In this document: positions 1 through 10,565 of the stretch, one piece after another
Layout of the letters: every line of letters begins with the position of its first letter
Numbering within the stretch: position 1 is the stretch's first letter
From: Pseudomonadota bacterium
GTDB taxonomy: Bacteria; Myxococcota; Myxococcia; Myxococcales; Myxococcaceae
Direction: 5' to 3'
Length of the DNA stretch: 64,000 nucleotides
NCBI GenBank assembly: GCA_023426545.1
Contig: JAFAAN010000012.1
Span: 42,104-106,103 of the forward strand
Made by a program: the position numbers and the translations under genes
Notes under the pieces: generated by a model
What the model saw: the letters and a program-made list of their open reading frames with translations, nothing else
Database searches by the model: none
What the model was told of the DNA's origin: nothing

Positions 1-115
1 CCGCCTGGCGGAACGCGGCGAGCGTGTTCTCCGGCGCGAGCGTCGCGCCTCCGCGGTGCGCGATGTGCAGCGTGGGCCGCAGGCCCTGGAGGAAGGGGAG
101 GGTAGGGGAAGCCAT
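1..115 (-). CDS. Glycerophosphodiester phosphodiesterase, N-terminal fragment
   Basis: Only the first 38 codons lie in the window; the rest runs off the left edge. They contain the GDPD-family entry motif: His20-Arg21-Gly22-Gly23, then Ala27-Pro-Glu-Asn-Thr31 and a Phe at 35 (HRGG...APENT..AF). In this family the HRG histidine is a catalytic base and the Glu of PENT binds the metal. The enzyme hydrolyses glycerophosphodiesters to glycerol 3-phosphate and an alcohol. No signal peptide is visible, so a cytoplasmic form is likely. The ATG follows a weakly purine-rich stretch. The motif is distinctive, but substrate range cannot be judged from the fragment. Confidence 0.85.
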   Translation of the reverse strand, partial: MASPTLPFLQGLRPTLHIAHRGGATLAPENTLAAFRQA

Positions 116-149
116 GCCGCCAGTGTAACGACTGACGGCATGGAGCAGG

Positions 150-2033
150 CTAGCGGTTGAAGCGGTAGACGAAGATTCGTGCTGGGGTCCCATCAGCACT
201 GCCGTCCCACGCCACCCACGGTGTTCCGGATGCATCCAACTGGAGCGACACCTGGGCTGCTCCGGTGGATTCAGGAATGTCACCGGGGGCGTCATCGAAT
301 GTCACCCAGTCCTCGCCGTTCCACTGCCTGACGTGCACCCGCTTGACAGTGTCGCTGTCTTCAATCCATGCGAGCACCGGAGTGCCATCCTCATGCAACG
401 CGAGCGCGGGGTTGTCCGCGGGCGTCTCACCCGAGGTCGCGCTGATTCGCCCCCCGAGGGGCTTCCACTCGAGGTTTTCCCAGCGGCGGACATGGATATC
501 CGTAGCTGTGGTGCCCGAGCCGGATGGGTTCGATTCCTTCCAGGCGATAACTGGGACGTTCGCGGATGAGAGCCGCAGCACAGGTTGAGTCGCAGTCGTT
601 CCACTCGGGTGATGTTTGATAGCACTGCCCAAGGCATTCCACCCGATTGCCGTACGTTGCTTGACGAAGATACGAGCGTCGTTGTTCGGGGTGCCGCCAG
701 AATGTGTGGCTTCGCTCCAGGCGACAACTGGAAGCTGTAAGGCGCTCAACACCATGGAGGGGGTGGAGATGATTCCGCACTGCTCCGGAGCGCCGCGCGA
801 TGGGTCATCGACATGGAACCATTCCCCATGGGTCTGTGTTTCGATGGCGAGCTGGATGTCACCCTGACAGCCGAATCCCCAATACTCTGCGTTGCCTTGG
901 GCGAGCCAGGGGGCTCCCATCGCGCCAAGTGCAAGCGCAGGAGCCTCGCGCTGCAGATTCCATTGGCGCGGCCAGGGGTAGTTCCATTCGCTGGATGTCA
1001 TTGCGATGCGCTCCCACGAGTTTCCACGCCACTGATGGATCGAGGTCTCCGCCAAGGTGACCTGCACCTGTTCTTCGTTGAGCTGGTCGTAGTACTTGGA
1101 GAAGGCAACGACAGGTTCGCCGACGCTGCTGAATTGGACGTCAGCGGCAGTATCCGCGGGGGTGAGCATGGAGCCCAACCGCGCCCACGACTCGCCGGTC
1201 CAGTGCAGTACGCCCACGCCTTGGCCGACGCGGAACGCGACGGCTGCTGTCTGCGGACTGTGTTGTGAAAGCGCCAGCCGTGAGAGGGTTGCTGCCCCTT
1301 CTTCCATCAGGAGCCCCTCGCGTGGTCCAACTGCAATCCATGCAGGAACATTCCACGTCCATGGCGAGGGCGAGGTTGTGAGCGGGTTTCCCGCGAGGTC
1401 TCGGATGCCGGTGAGCACGACCTCGACTTGCCGGGGGAGTGTGAGCGCCACGTCGGCTTGAATCTCCAGCGTTGTTTGCGACTCGGAGAGGCTTATCGTC
1501 CTGGCGACGCTCGTTCCGTTGACGAGGAGCTCAACGTGGGTTCCATCCAAGCTCTCAGGGGCGATCGCTTCGGAGAACTCGACTCGGATGGGATGCGCTG
1601 CCGCGACGTGCTCGGCTCCTGCCGCGGGCTCTCGTCGGGCAACCGAAGGAGGCGTTCGGTCGATGGTGACGAGGAGTGGGGCGCTGGTCCAGTCCACACC
1701 TGAACGGCTGGCATGCGCAGTCAGGGTGTGTTGTCCCTCCGTATGGGACGACGTGTCCCACGGGAAATCGGACGGAGCGGTGACAGATGCGAGATGCACG
1801 CCATCAAGCAAGAGCTCGACTTGAGTTGCTGTTGCACCGTCCGTCTCGATTCGAATCGTCACGGTGTCGCGAACGTGGGTCGCGCCTCCGGCGAGTTCGA
1901 GCCTGATTGGGTGCGTCCCACTATCCGGGGAATGCTCTCCGGCATCCGGTGGTTCGACGACATCCGGAACATTGATGCAGGCGGTCAGGACGCTGAAGCC
2001 CAATAAGGCGGAAAGGTACTTGGAGGAGGTCAT
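150..2033 (-). CDS. Secreted lipoprotein with Ig-like domains and propeller-like repeats
   Basis: The frame stays open upstream, but the ATG giving MTSSKYLSALLGFSVLTAC is preferred because it produces a clean lipoprotein signal (lipobox LTAC, Cys19). This gives a 627-residue exported lipoprotein. A short Asp/Pro-rich linker is followed by an Ig-like stretch with repeated VELLLDG-type strands, then a second Ig-like domain resembling the SbsA/Big_5 type (TPPSVARREPAAGAEHV ... EFSEAI). The C-terminal half has about five units ending in an aromatic signature, for example VLHWTGESWARLG, IHQWRGNSWERI and VRQWNGEDWVTF, each followed by a PVVAW-like strand. This suggests a beta-propeller-like fold. 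Function unknown; surface display is an inference. Confidence 0.8.
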   Translation of the reverse strand: MTSSKYLSALLGFSVLTACINVPDVVEPPDAGEHSPDSGTHPIRLELAGGATHVRDTVTIRIETDGATATQVELLLDGVHLASVTAPSDFPWDTSSHTEGQHTLTAHASRSGVDWTSAPLLVTIDRTPPSVARREPAAGAEHVAAAHPIRVEFSEAIAPESLDGTHVELLVNGTSVARTISLSESQTTLEIQADVALTLPRQVEVVLTGIRDLAGNPLTTSPSPWTWNVPAWIAVGPREGLLMEEGAATLSRLALSQHSPQTAAVAFRVGQGVGVLHWTGESWARLGSMLTPADTAADVQFSSVGEPVVAFSKYYDQLNEEQVQVTLAETSIHQWRGNSWERIAMTSSEWNYPWPRQWNLQREAPALALGAMGAPWLAQGNAEYWGFGCQGDIQLAIETQTHGEWFHVDDPSRGAPEQCGIISTPSMVLSALQLPVVAWSEATHSGGTPNNDARIFVKQRTAIGWNALGSAIKHHPSGTTATQPVLRLSSANVPVIAWKESNPSGSGTTATDIHVRRWENLEWKPLGGRISATSGETPADNPALALHEDGTPVLAWIEDSDTVKRVHVRQWNGEDWVTFDDAPGDIPESTGAAQVSLQLDASGTPWVAWDGSADGTPARIFVYRFNR

Positions 2034-2448
2034 GGAGTGAACAAGTGCAGGACGCGTTCCAGGGGGCAGGTAGCACTTCGGACAGACCCATACCGCGGGC
2101 GGTAATGGTTCTGCGCACCATCGGCCGCCGGGTGCGCGGCTGTTTCTTCGGATGGATGGGAATCCCATGAAATGGACACTGGGGACGCTGTGCACTCACG
2201 GTGAGAGCCTGTTCCTGCTCGGTGCATCCCGGACGCAGCCTTCACAAGCTGGATTCCGTGAAAGGATAGTGGACGTGGAGCGGTTGCGCGGGAGATCTAC
2301 CTCGGCCTCGATTTCACCTGGCTGACACCTTCGGTAAGGTGGCTTCCTTGCCGCCCGCCTCGGGGCACCGGTATAAGGCCCCAACCCCTGGCCGACAGGC
2401 GTCGGTTTTCACGAACCGCAGCGCCGGAACGAACGGAGATTCTCGAAG
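2034..2448. other. Divergent intergenic region between two lipoprotein genes
   Basis: About 415 bases with no convincing gene. Short frames here lack ribosome sites and recognisable products. It must hold the promoters of both flanking lipoprotein genes. A plausible sigma-A promoter for the rightward gene is annotated separately. No clear promoter was recognised for the leftward gene. Confidence 0.6.
2348..2377 (+). promoter_or_regulatory. Predicted sigma-70-type promoter for the OB-like lipoprotein gene
   Basis: TTGCCG and TATAAG are separated by 18 bases, about 72 bases before the ATG of the downstream lipoprotein. The -10 element is a near-consensus hexamer in very GC-rich DNA, which makes it stand out. 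Called by eye only. Confidence 0.4.
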
Positions 2449-3540
2449 ATGCAACTGCGCAAGACGCTGGGCGCGGCGGCGCTCGTCACCGCGGCGACGA
2501 TGGCTTCCATGGCGGGCTGTTCTGGCCGCGACGATGGTCCGGAGCCTCAGCCGGACGCTGGCTGTGTTGGAACCTGTACCCCGGACTCCGGAACAGGTGA
2601 TGCCGGGACGGGTGACGCCGGAACGGGCGACGCCGGAACGGGTGACGCGGGCACGGGTGACGCGGGCGTGCAAACGGTGACCATCCGTGAGGCGCGCCTC
2701 CTGGACGACCGTCCGCAGATCATCTTGGACGGTGTGGTCGTCACCACGGTGGCCTACGTCTCCTCGAACGCCACGGGGGTTTCGGCGGACTTCTGGGTCG
2801 CGGATCCCAACAACCCGCAGGATGGCATCTTCGTCCAGAAGTACCGGACGGATCCGCCGACTACGTACGTGCCTGCTCGGGGCGACGTCCTGACCATCCA
2901 GGGCTACGTCCAGAACAACAGCCGCTTCAGGGATCGCGAGGGCTACCGCAAGGTCCTCAAGAACAACTTCGACTTCCGTGGCACCGGCGAAGCCACCCCG
3001 ATGGTCATCACCAAGACGGGGACGATGACGCCGCCCAACGACATCGCGGTCAGCATCGACAATGGCTTCGGCAACTCGGACGGCGGCTCGGGGCGGCCCA
3101 ACCTCGAGTATCTGGGCGCCCGCGTGCACATCCAGGGGCCGCTGACGCTCACTGACGCCAACCCCATGGCGATGAAGCGTCTGTCCGCGGTGGAGAACGA
3201 TGACATCCACTACGGCTTCGAGGTCTCCGGTGGCGTGCTCGTGAACAACAACAGCACCTTCGGCACGACCCAGGACGGTGGTACGCCTCGCTGCGACTAC
3301 CGCGTCATGGTGAACGAGGGCGGCTCCGTCACCTTCCCGGACGGCATCCGCGGCGTGTGGGACACCTTCACGCACGCGCCCTGCATGGACGGTGGCACCA
3401 GCACCTTCAGCTGCTTCAACGACGCGGGCGTCATCCCGGGTGCGGACAACACCTGGACCACGGTGCTCTACCCCGAGGGGTGCGATGACCTGCCGGCGGA
3501 GGTCATCGAGGCGCCGCCCGCCGCCCCCGAGCTCGAGTAG
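2449..3540 (+). CDS. Lipoprotein with GTGDA-repeat linker and OB-fold-like domain
   Basis: A 363-residue exported lipoprotein. The N-terminus is a signal peptide ending in the lipobox MAGC (Cys24). Residues 25-72 form an Asp/Gly-rich spacer with five perfect GTGDA pentapeptides (48-72). The rest looks like a beta-rich domain beginning VQTVTIREARLL. It has an OB-fold-like pattern with FWVADP, DGIFVQKY and YVPARGDVLTIQGYV segments, as seen in exported nucleic-acid-associated OB domains. Several Cys near the C-terminus (CDYR, PCMDGG, FSCFND, EGCDD) could form disulfides. Exact function unknown; the OB assignment is by pattern only. A strong terminator follows. Confidence 0.8.
   Translation: MQLRKTLGAAALVTAATMASMAGCSGRDDGPEPQPDAGCVGTCTPDSGTGDAGTGDAGTGDAGTGDAGTGDAGVQTVTIREARLLDDRPQIILDGVVVTTVAYVSSNATGVSADFWVADPNNPQDGIFVQKYRTDPPTTYVPARGDVLTIQGYVQNNSRFRDREGYRKVLKNNFDFRGTGEATPMVITKTGTMTPPNDIAVSIDNGFGNSDGGSGRPNLEYLGARVHIQGPLTLTDANPMAMKRLSAVENDDIHYGFEVSGGVLVNNNSTFGTTQDGGTPRCDYRVMVNEGGSVTFPDGIRGVWDTFTHAPCMDGGTSTFSCFNDAGVIPGADNTWTTVLYPEGCDDLPAEVIEAPPAAPELE
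2590..2664 (+). repeat. Tandem 15-base repeat encoding (GTGDA)5
   Basis: Five in-frame copies of a 15-base unit close to GGAACGGGTGACGCC encode Gly-Thr-Gly-Asp-Ala repeated five times in the spacer after the lipidated Cys. The copies differ mainly at third positions (ggg/gga, ggt/ggc, gcc/gcg), so the peptide is conserved while the DNA has drifted. Such coding repeats can change copy number by slippage. Confidence 0.9.
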
Positions 3541-3582
3541 CGACGGACGGCGAGGGCGCTCGTCCCTCGTCGACGGAGTTCG

Positions 3583-3620
3583 CCGCCCCTCTCCCACCCT
3601 GGGGAGGGGCGGTTTCTTTT
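3583..3620 (+). terminator. Rho-independent terminator after the lipoprotein gene
   Basis: A 9-base stem (CCGCCCCTC / GAGGGGCGG) is followed directly by TTTCTTTT, 42 bases after the lipoprotein stop codon. This is one of the cleanest intrinsic terminators in the window. It also insulates the downstream kinase gene. Confidence 0.85.
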
Positions 3621-3748
3621 GGGGCCTGGAAGGCGGGGTGGGTGTCCGGAACCCACCGAAGCGGGTCGCAGGCTCCCAGGGGCCGGTGATTGTGGGTAAG
3701 CTCCGGAAAAGTCCAGCCCATTCACCTTCAGACAGACGGCCTTTCTTC

Positions 3749-6163
<2,415 letters not shown>

Positions 6164-6282
6164 TGACATCGGGCGTTTGCCCGGTATGCGGCATCCTCCC
6201 CCAGCGGCGGACAAGTGGGCCCTGGTGGGCTTGAGTGCCCTTAAGTCGTTGGAATTCCTGGGTTTTCGTCTCCCCGAGCGCG

Positions 6283-6311
6283 TTTACACATGTCAGACGG
6301 GTCCGTAGAAT
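6283..6311 (+). promoter_or_regulatory. Predicted sigma-70-type promoter for the SprT-like gene
   Basis: TTTACA and TAGAAT are separated by exactly 17 bases, one of the best promoter matches in the window. The expected start of transcription (about 6318) lies only about 5 bases before the ATG at 6323. That implies an almost leaderless mRNA and rules out the upstream in-frame ATG at 6290. Confidence 0.6.
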
Positions 6312-6322
6312 CCGGAGCCCTT

Positions 6323-7129
6323 ATGGCGCGCCCGAAGAGTCAGAAAAACGTAGTCAGGAAGCGGAGTTACACGGCCGGCCGGGTGGCCCGGCAGGTTCCC
6401 ATCATCCCCGAGCCCAACAGGCTCCTGAAGGTCTGGCGCCGCGTGCTCGAGCGCCGGCTGCGAACGCGCCTGCGCGCGAAGGTGGCGCTGGAGATTCACG
6501 ACAACACGCACACCATGCTTACGTTCCAACGCCAGCGGGCCATGTGGCGGCTGCGGCTGCACCACATGTTCCTGGTCGCTCCGGACGACGTGGTGCAGGC
6601 GCTCGCCAGCTTCGTGCGCCAGGGCGACCCGGACGCCAGCGTGCTGCTGGACAAGTTCATCGAGCGCAACCGCGTCTACATCCGCCGCCTCTCCCCGGCG
6701 CAGATGCGCAAGCGCATCCGCCTGGTGCCGGTGGGGCAACACCACGACCTGGAGCGCATCTTCGCCCGGCTGAACGAGCGCTACTTCGATGGCCGCATCG
6801 ATGCGGCCATCACCTACGGCCCGGCGCCGCGGGTGAAGGGGCCTCGCAAGAGCATCAAGATGGGCTCCTACTCGGCGGATTCGAAGGTCATCCGCATCCA
6901 CCCGGCGCTGGACCAGCCGGTGGTGCCCCGCTACTTCGTGGAGTGGATCGTCTTCCACGAGATGCTCCATCACGTGTACCGGACCCGGAAGGGCGAGGAT
7001 GGGCGGCGCTGCATCCACCCGCCCGAGCTGATGGAGCACGAGAAGCAGTTCCACGACTATGCCCGGGCCCTGGCCTGGGAGCGGGAGAACCTGGACTTGC
7101 TGCTCCGGGCCCGCGTGACGCCGGCCTGA
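6323..7129 (+). CDS. SprT-like zinc metallopeptidase
   Basis: The 268-residue protein carries a zincin motif, HEMLH at residues 212-216 (context VFHEMLHHVY). Upstream is the SprT-like pattern in which a LERIFARLNERYFDGRID helix precedes strands and the HExxH helix. The third zinc ligand is probably one of the following His residues (HPPELMEH or EKQFH). The N-terminal 60 residues are very basic (RPKSQKNVVRKRSY). No signal peptide is seen, so it is likely cytoplasmic. SprT/Spartan proteins act on DNA-protein crosslinks in other organisms; whether this member does is inference. The start was set by the promoter and GGAG at 6314. Confidence 0.8.
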   Translation: MARPKSQKNVVRKRSYTAGRVARQVPIIPEPNRLLKVWRRVLERRLRTRLRAKVALEIHDNTHTMLTFQRQRAMWRLRLHHMFLVAPDDVVQALASFVRQGDPDASVLLDKFIERNRVYIRRLSPAQMRKRIRLVPVGQHHDLERIFARLNERYFDGRIDAAITYGPAPRVKGPRKSIKMGSYSADSKVIRIHPALDQPVVPRYFVEWIVFHEMLHHVYRTRKGEDGRRCIHPPELMEHEKQFHDYARALAWERENLDLLLRARVTPA

Positions 7130-7154
7130 GGGACCGTGCGTCCGCCCCGCGGCC

Positions 7155-8369
7155 TCAGGGGATGATGAAGCCGCCGGGGCTGCGCCGCTCCTGGAGGGGA
7201 GCGGACGCGGCCTCCTCGGGGGCGGTTTCCTCGCCGGGCAGGGCCCCGCCCACGGCCCGTGCTCCGGCCGCGGCCACCAGCGCCAGGACCTTCTCGAAGA
7301 GCCGCTCGGCGAAGCGGGAGACGGGCTCCTGGGGGCCATGGAAGAGCCGGCGGGCCTCGGCCCGGGCGATGTCCGCCTCACGGGGCCGGGCGCTTCGCTC
7401 GAAGTAGTCCGCCATCCGCCACAGCCGCAGCGCGTAGCGCTGGCGGACCTCGGGGGTGAAGAAGCCCCGGGCCACGCCGAGCACGGCGGCTTGCAACTGC
7501 TCCTGGCGCTGCACGTCGCTCAGCGCCAGCGGGCTTTGCAGCACCTCGTCCATCTTCTGCACCAGCAGCCGCATGTCGGGCTCGGGGGGCAGCCATGACG
7601 CCAGCTCCTCCGTCTCGTGGAGGACGTCGCCTTCCAGGGCGCGGCGGGCATCCTCCGGCTCGGGGGGCGGCAGCTCCGTGGGGACCTGCCGCGGCTGCAC
7701 GCCGAAGTGGCGCAGCACCACGTCCAGGCCCTCGGGGAAGGGCGTGTGTGTGCGCAGGTTGGTGCCGGCCGCCTCCGCCAGCAGGGCGGAGGCCTCCTCC
7801 TGGGGAAGCTCCACGATGCCGCCATGGGCGAGCCCCTCCTTCACCAGCTTCCGCCAGGTGGCGCGGCTCCGGTCGCCCAGTTGGAGCGCCACTACGCCCC
7901 GCTCGTCGGACAGCTGCATCTGCACCACCTCCACGCCCACGCCACGCAGCGGGCGGGCCATGACGAGCGCTCGCTCCCCATTGCCGGTGACGGCGCTGAC
8001 CAGCGCGTTGAGCGCCTCGGGAGTGGCCGCGCGGGGCGGTTCGACGGGGGCGGGGCGGGCGGGTTCGGCCACCGCCACGCCGCGCGAGCGCAGCCGGTAC
8101 AGGGCCTTCTTCGCGGCCTTCGCCAGGGGCTTCACCGTCGAGGTGGACAGGGCCTCCGGCAGGGCGGCGTGGCCTGCCGCCACGGCGGCCTCGAGCACGG
8201 CCAGGGCCAGGGGCTCGGGCAGCGGCTCCACGTGGGCGGGAGCGGCCTGGGACACGTCGCGCACGAGCGCGCGGGCGGACTCCACCACCTCGGCGGGGAA
8301 GGCGGGCAGCGGGGTGCCGGCGCGCAGCGCGTCCAGCAGGGAGCGAGGGTCCGTCGAGGAAGAGCTCAT
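7155..8369 (-). CDS. Hypothetical Ala/Leu-rich cytoplasmic protein
   Basis: A 404-residue protein that I do not assign to a family. It begins MSSSSTDPRSLLDALRAG and has no signal peptide or membrane helix. Residues about 75-110 are basic (VKPLAKAAKKALYRLRSRG), then a Pro-rich hinge and a mixed alpha/beta central part. The C-terminal half is helical with many Arg and Glu. The frame is long and codon use matches its neighbours, so it is a real gene. It lies tail-to-tail with the SprT-like gene, 25 bases apart, and head-to-tail with the membrane protein gene to its right. Confidence 0.7.
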   Translation of the reverse strand: MSSSSTDPRSLLDALRAGTPLPAFPAEVVESARALVRDVSQAAPAHVEPLPEPLALAVLEAAVAAGHAALPEALSTSTVKPLAKAAKKALYRLRSRGVAVAEPARPAPVEPPRAATPEALNALVSAVTGNGERALVMARPLRGVGVEVVQMQLSDERGVVALQLGDRSRATWRKLVKEGLAHGGIVELPQEEASALLAEAAGTNLRTHTPFPEGLDVVLRHFGVQPRQVPTELPPPEPEDARRALEGDVLHETEELASWLPPEPDMRLLVQKMDEVLQSPLALSDVQRQEQLQAAVLGVARGFFTPEVRQRYALRLWRMADYFERSARPREADIARAEARRLFHGPQEPVSRFAERLFEKVLALVAAAGARAVGGALPGEETAPEEAASAPLQERRSPGGFIIP

Positions 8370-8456
8370 GCCGGTTCTTCTACTGCACGCCGTGCGCCGC
8401 GGGACATGTCTCCTGGGGGCCGTGCGACCACCAGGGCACAGTCGACCGCGCGGGCG

Positions 8457-10025
8457 TCAGCGTCGGCGGACCAGCGCGCTCCGGCCCGGCTCCGCCACCA
8501 CCGCCAGCTCCGACTGGAGCCGCTCACCGAAGACGCGCGAGGGCGGCGCTCCGCGCACCAGGAAGTGGTCGTACCAGACGCCCTGCCGCGCATAGTCCAT
8601 CTGCTGGGGCCGCCACTCGGAGGGGAAGGTGGGGGGCTCCTCGCGGGTGTAGCGCAGCGGCGAGTGGGGCGTGGACGCGAAGGTGAAGTTGGGGACGCCG
8701 CCGCGCGCCCGGGCCAGCACCGCCGCGCTGTGGATGAAGACGGGCTGTCGCACCACCCGCGAGCCGGGGTCGAACATCAACCCCATGACACGCGGCTTGG
8801 ACGCGGTGGCGGCCACCAGCGGGCCCCATTCGGCCTGGGCCTCGCGGGAGAAGGCGCGGTAGCCCCGCGCCATGACCACGGCCAGCACCAGCGCGCAGGC
8901 CAGGGCCGCGACGCGCAGGGGGCGCCGCCAGGCGGGGAGCGTCGCCGGAACGGTGGCGACCAGCAGCGCGGCGGCCAGGTGCGCGTAGCGGGTGTTCAGG
9001 TAGTAGACGTAGCCGCGGATGTCGAAGGGCAGCAGGAAGTAGAGCGCGAGCGCCAGCAGTCCCAGTCCCATCAGCCGCGAGCGTGCCGCCCTGCCCTGAG
9101 CGGAGGGGTGCTCGGGTCGCAGCAGGCCCGCGAGCCAGCCCGCCACCGCCACCGCGCCCACGGCGTACAGCGCCCAGCGGTCGGAGCCATCCCGGAAGGT
9201 GTTGGCGAGCACCTGGAAGAGCTCGGCGCGGTTCTGCTCGAAGGTCTTCCAGGCCAGGTTCTGCGGCGAGAAGGTGGGGCCCCAGGCCTTCCAGGGTACG
9301 CCGGGCTGGATGTCCGCGGGCTCACCGAAGCGCAGCACCACCCATCCGAGGAACAGCGCCACGCCGGGCACCACGCCCAGCAGTGCCGGCATGCGGGGGC
9401 GCAGCCTCGCGGCGAGCCCCCGGGCGGCGGCGTCCTCGGGCACGCGGGTGGTGAGCAGCAGCCAGGGCAGGCCGAAGGCGAGGAACCCGAAGGCCTGGAC
9501 ATGGAAGAGCAGCACCGCGACCAGACACGCGGCCAGCCCCAGGGCCCAGGCGCGGCGGCGGGGCACGTCCTCCAGCGCGCGCACGAAGAAGCCGCAGCAC
9601 AGCAGCGTGAGCGGCAGCGCGGCGCAGTAGTTGATGAAGCCCCAGTTGAAGCTGTCGCCATATGCGAAGGGCAGGGCCAGCAGCGCGGGCCAGGTGGGGC
9701 GGCCCAGGCTGCGCAGCAGGAAGCCCAGGCTCAGCGGCAGCCCCACCACGTAGGCGGAGAGGAAGACGCGGTTGGCCACCTCCAGCGGCAGCAGCCAGTT
9801 GAGCGCGCTGACGAGGTAGTAGTAGCCGAGGTAGGGCGTCAGCGCGTGGCGCGCGGCGAAGAGCTGCGGGTACAGCGTGGTGGGGTCATCCAGCCGGTGC
9901 AGCACGGAGATGAGGTAGAGGTGCTGAGGCAGGTCCACCAGGGGCAGGTGTCTCGACACCCACAGGGGCAGCGTCCCCAGGACGAGCGCGGCGGCATGGA
10001 CGAGGCGGGAGTGTCGGGGCGTCAC
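8457..10025 (-). CDS. Polytopic inner-membrane protein, possibly GT-C glycosyltransferase-like
   Basis: The frame is open to 10289, but its first 88 codons are Arg/Pro-rich and non-protein-like. The GTG giving MTPRHSRLVHAAALVLG is preferred, making 522 residues. About ten hydrophobic segments follow, then a soluble C-terminal region of about 120 residues. After the first membrane helix comes LPLVDLPQHLYLISVL, an acidic loop in the place where GT-C transferases carry their catalytic acids. No diagnostic motif confirms a sugar transferase, so the functional name is tentative. The start codon is about 175 bases from that of the divergent Cys-rich gene. Confidence 0.75.
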   Translation of the reverse strand: MTPRHSRLVHAAALVLGTLPLWVSRHLPLVDLPQHLYLISVLHRLDDPTTLYPQLFAARHALTPYLGYYYLVSALNWLLPLEVANRVFLSAYVVGLPLSLGFLLRSLGRPTWPALLALPFAYGDSFNWGFINYCAALPLTLLCCGFFVRALEDVPRRRAWALGLAACLVAVLLFHVQAFGFLAFGLPWLLLTTRVPEDAAARGLAARLRPRMPALLGVVPGVALFLGWVVLRFGEPADIQPGVPWKAWGPTFSPQNLAWKTFEQNRAELFQVLANTFRDGSDRWALYAVGAVAVAGWLAGLLRPEHPSAQGRAARSRLMGLGLLALALYFLLPFDIRGYVYYLNTRYAHLAAALLVATVPATLPAWRRPLRVAALACALVLAVVMARGYRAFSREAQAEWGPLVAATASKPRVMGLMFDPGSRVVRQPVFIHSAAVLARARGGVPNFTFASTPHSPLRYTREEPPTFPSEWRPQQMDYARQGVWYDHFLVRGAPPSRVFGERLQSELAVVAEPGRSALVRRR

Positions 10026-10126
10026 GGACGCCGCGGACTGTACGCGGCGCCCTCCCGCCCGGCGAGCCGCCCGTGCATCCGGGCCAGCGCCCGTTTTCCA
10101 GGTAGACAAAGGTATGGCCGGCGGCC

Positions 10127-10155
10127 TTGGCAGTCGCCGGGGGCTGCGGTATAGG
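10127..10155 (+). promoter_or_regulatory. Predicted sigma-70-type promoter for the Cys-rich secreted protein
   Basis: TTGGCA and TATAGG are spaced by 17 bases, with the -10 ending 44 bases before the ATG. Both hexamers are good matches in a GC-rich setting. The short leader ends in GAGGAGAG, a clear Shine-Dalgarno site. Confidence 0.6.
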
Positions 10156-10199
10156 CGCCGCCTGAGAGGGTGGCGCTGCGGCCTCCCGAGGAGAGCGAC

Positions 10200-10565
10200 A
10201 TGACGCGCATCGGAATGTGGATGGCCGGGGGGCTGATGGCGAGCGGCCTGCTGCTGGCACCGGGCGCGGCGGAGGCCTGCGAGGCCCACCAGCGCGCGGT
10301 GGAGGCGAAGGCGGCGGGGGCGAAGCAGGCCGAAACCGCACCTGCCACCGGGGATGTAGAGCGCCCGCTGGATGCGCTCGATTCGCTCCTGTCCGCCAAG
10401 TGCCAGTGCGGCAGCAAGGCGGACTGCACCTGCAAGAAGGGCTCGTGCGAGTGCAGCAAGTGCAAGAAGCCGAAGCGGCAGGTGATGGACGCCCTGCGCG
10501 GCCGGCCCGCGGAGCTGAAGCTCGACGAGGCGCGTTACGACGCGTCCGCGGGCGTCTTCATCTAG
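10200..10565 (+). CDS. Small secreted Cys-rich, metallothionein-like protein
   Basis: A 121-residue precursor with a strong ribosome site (GAGGAGAG, 4 bases before the ATG). The signal peptide is MTRIGMWMAGGLMASGLLLA, with probable cleavage after AEA just before CEAHQ. A charged Ala/Lys region leads to a compact cluster at about residues 71-90: CQCG, then CTCKKG, then CECSKCKK. That makes three CxC pairs plus one more Cys within about 20 residues, alternating with Lys. This spacing is typical of metal-binding proteins such as metallothioneins, though I do not match a named family. It probably buffers copper, zinc or cadmium in the periplasm or outside. Its 3' end overlaps the convergent methyltransferase gene by 8 bases. 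Confidence 0.8.
   Translation: MTRIGMWMAGGLMASGLLLAPGAAEACEAHQRAVEAKAAGAKQAETAPATGDVERPLDALDSLLSAKCQCGSKADCTCKKGSCECSKCKKPKRQVMDALRGRPAELKLDEARYDASAGVFI

Noticed and set aside
520..545. GGTTCGATTCC, resembling a tRNA T-loop
   Set aside because: The flanking bases do not form a T-stem or an acceptor stem, and the site lies within the lipoprotein gene in antisense.
3392..3748. N-terminal extension of the Ser/Thr kinase frame
   Set aside because: It runs through the end of the previous gene and a strong terminator and encodes a low-complexity sequence.
6290..6322. Upstream ATG for the SprT-like gene
   Set aside because: It would lie inside the predicted promoter, between the -35 and -10, so it could not be transcribed from it.
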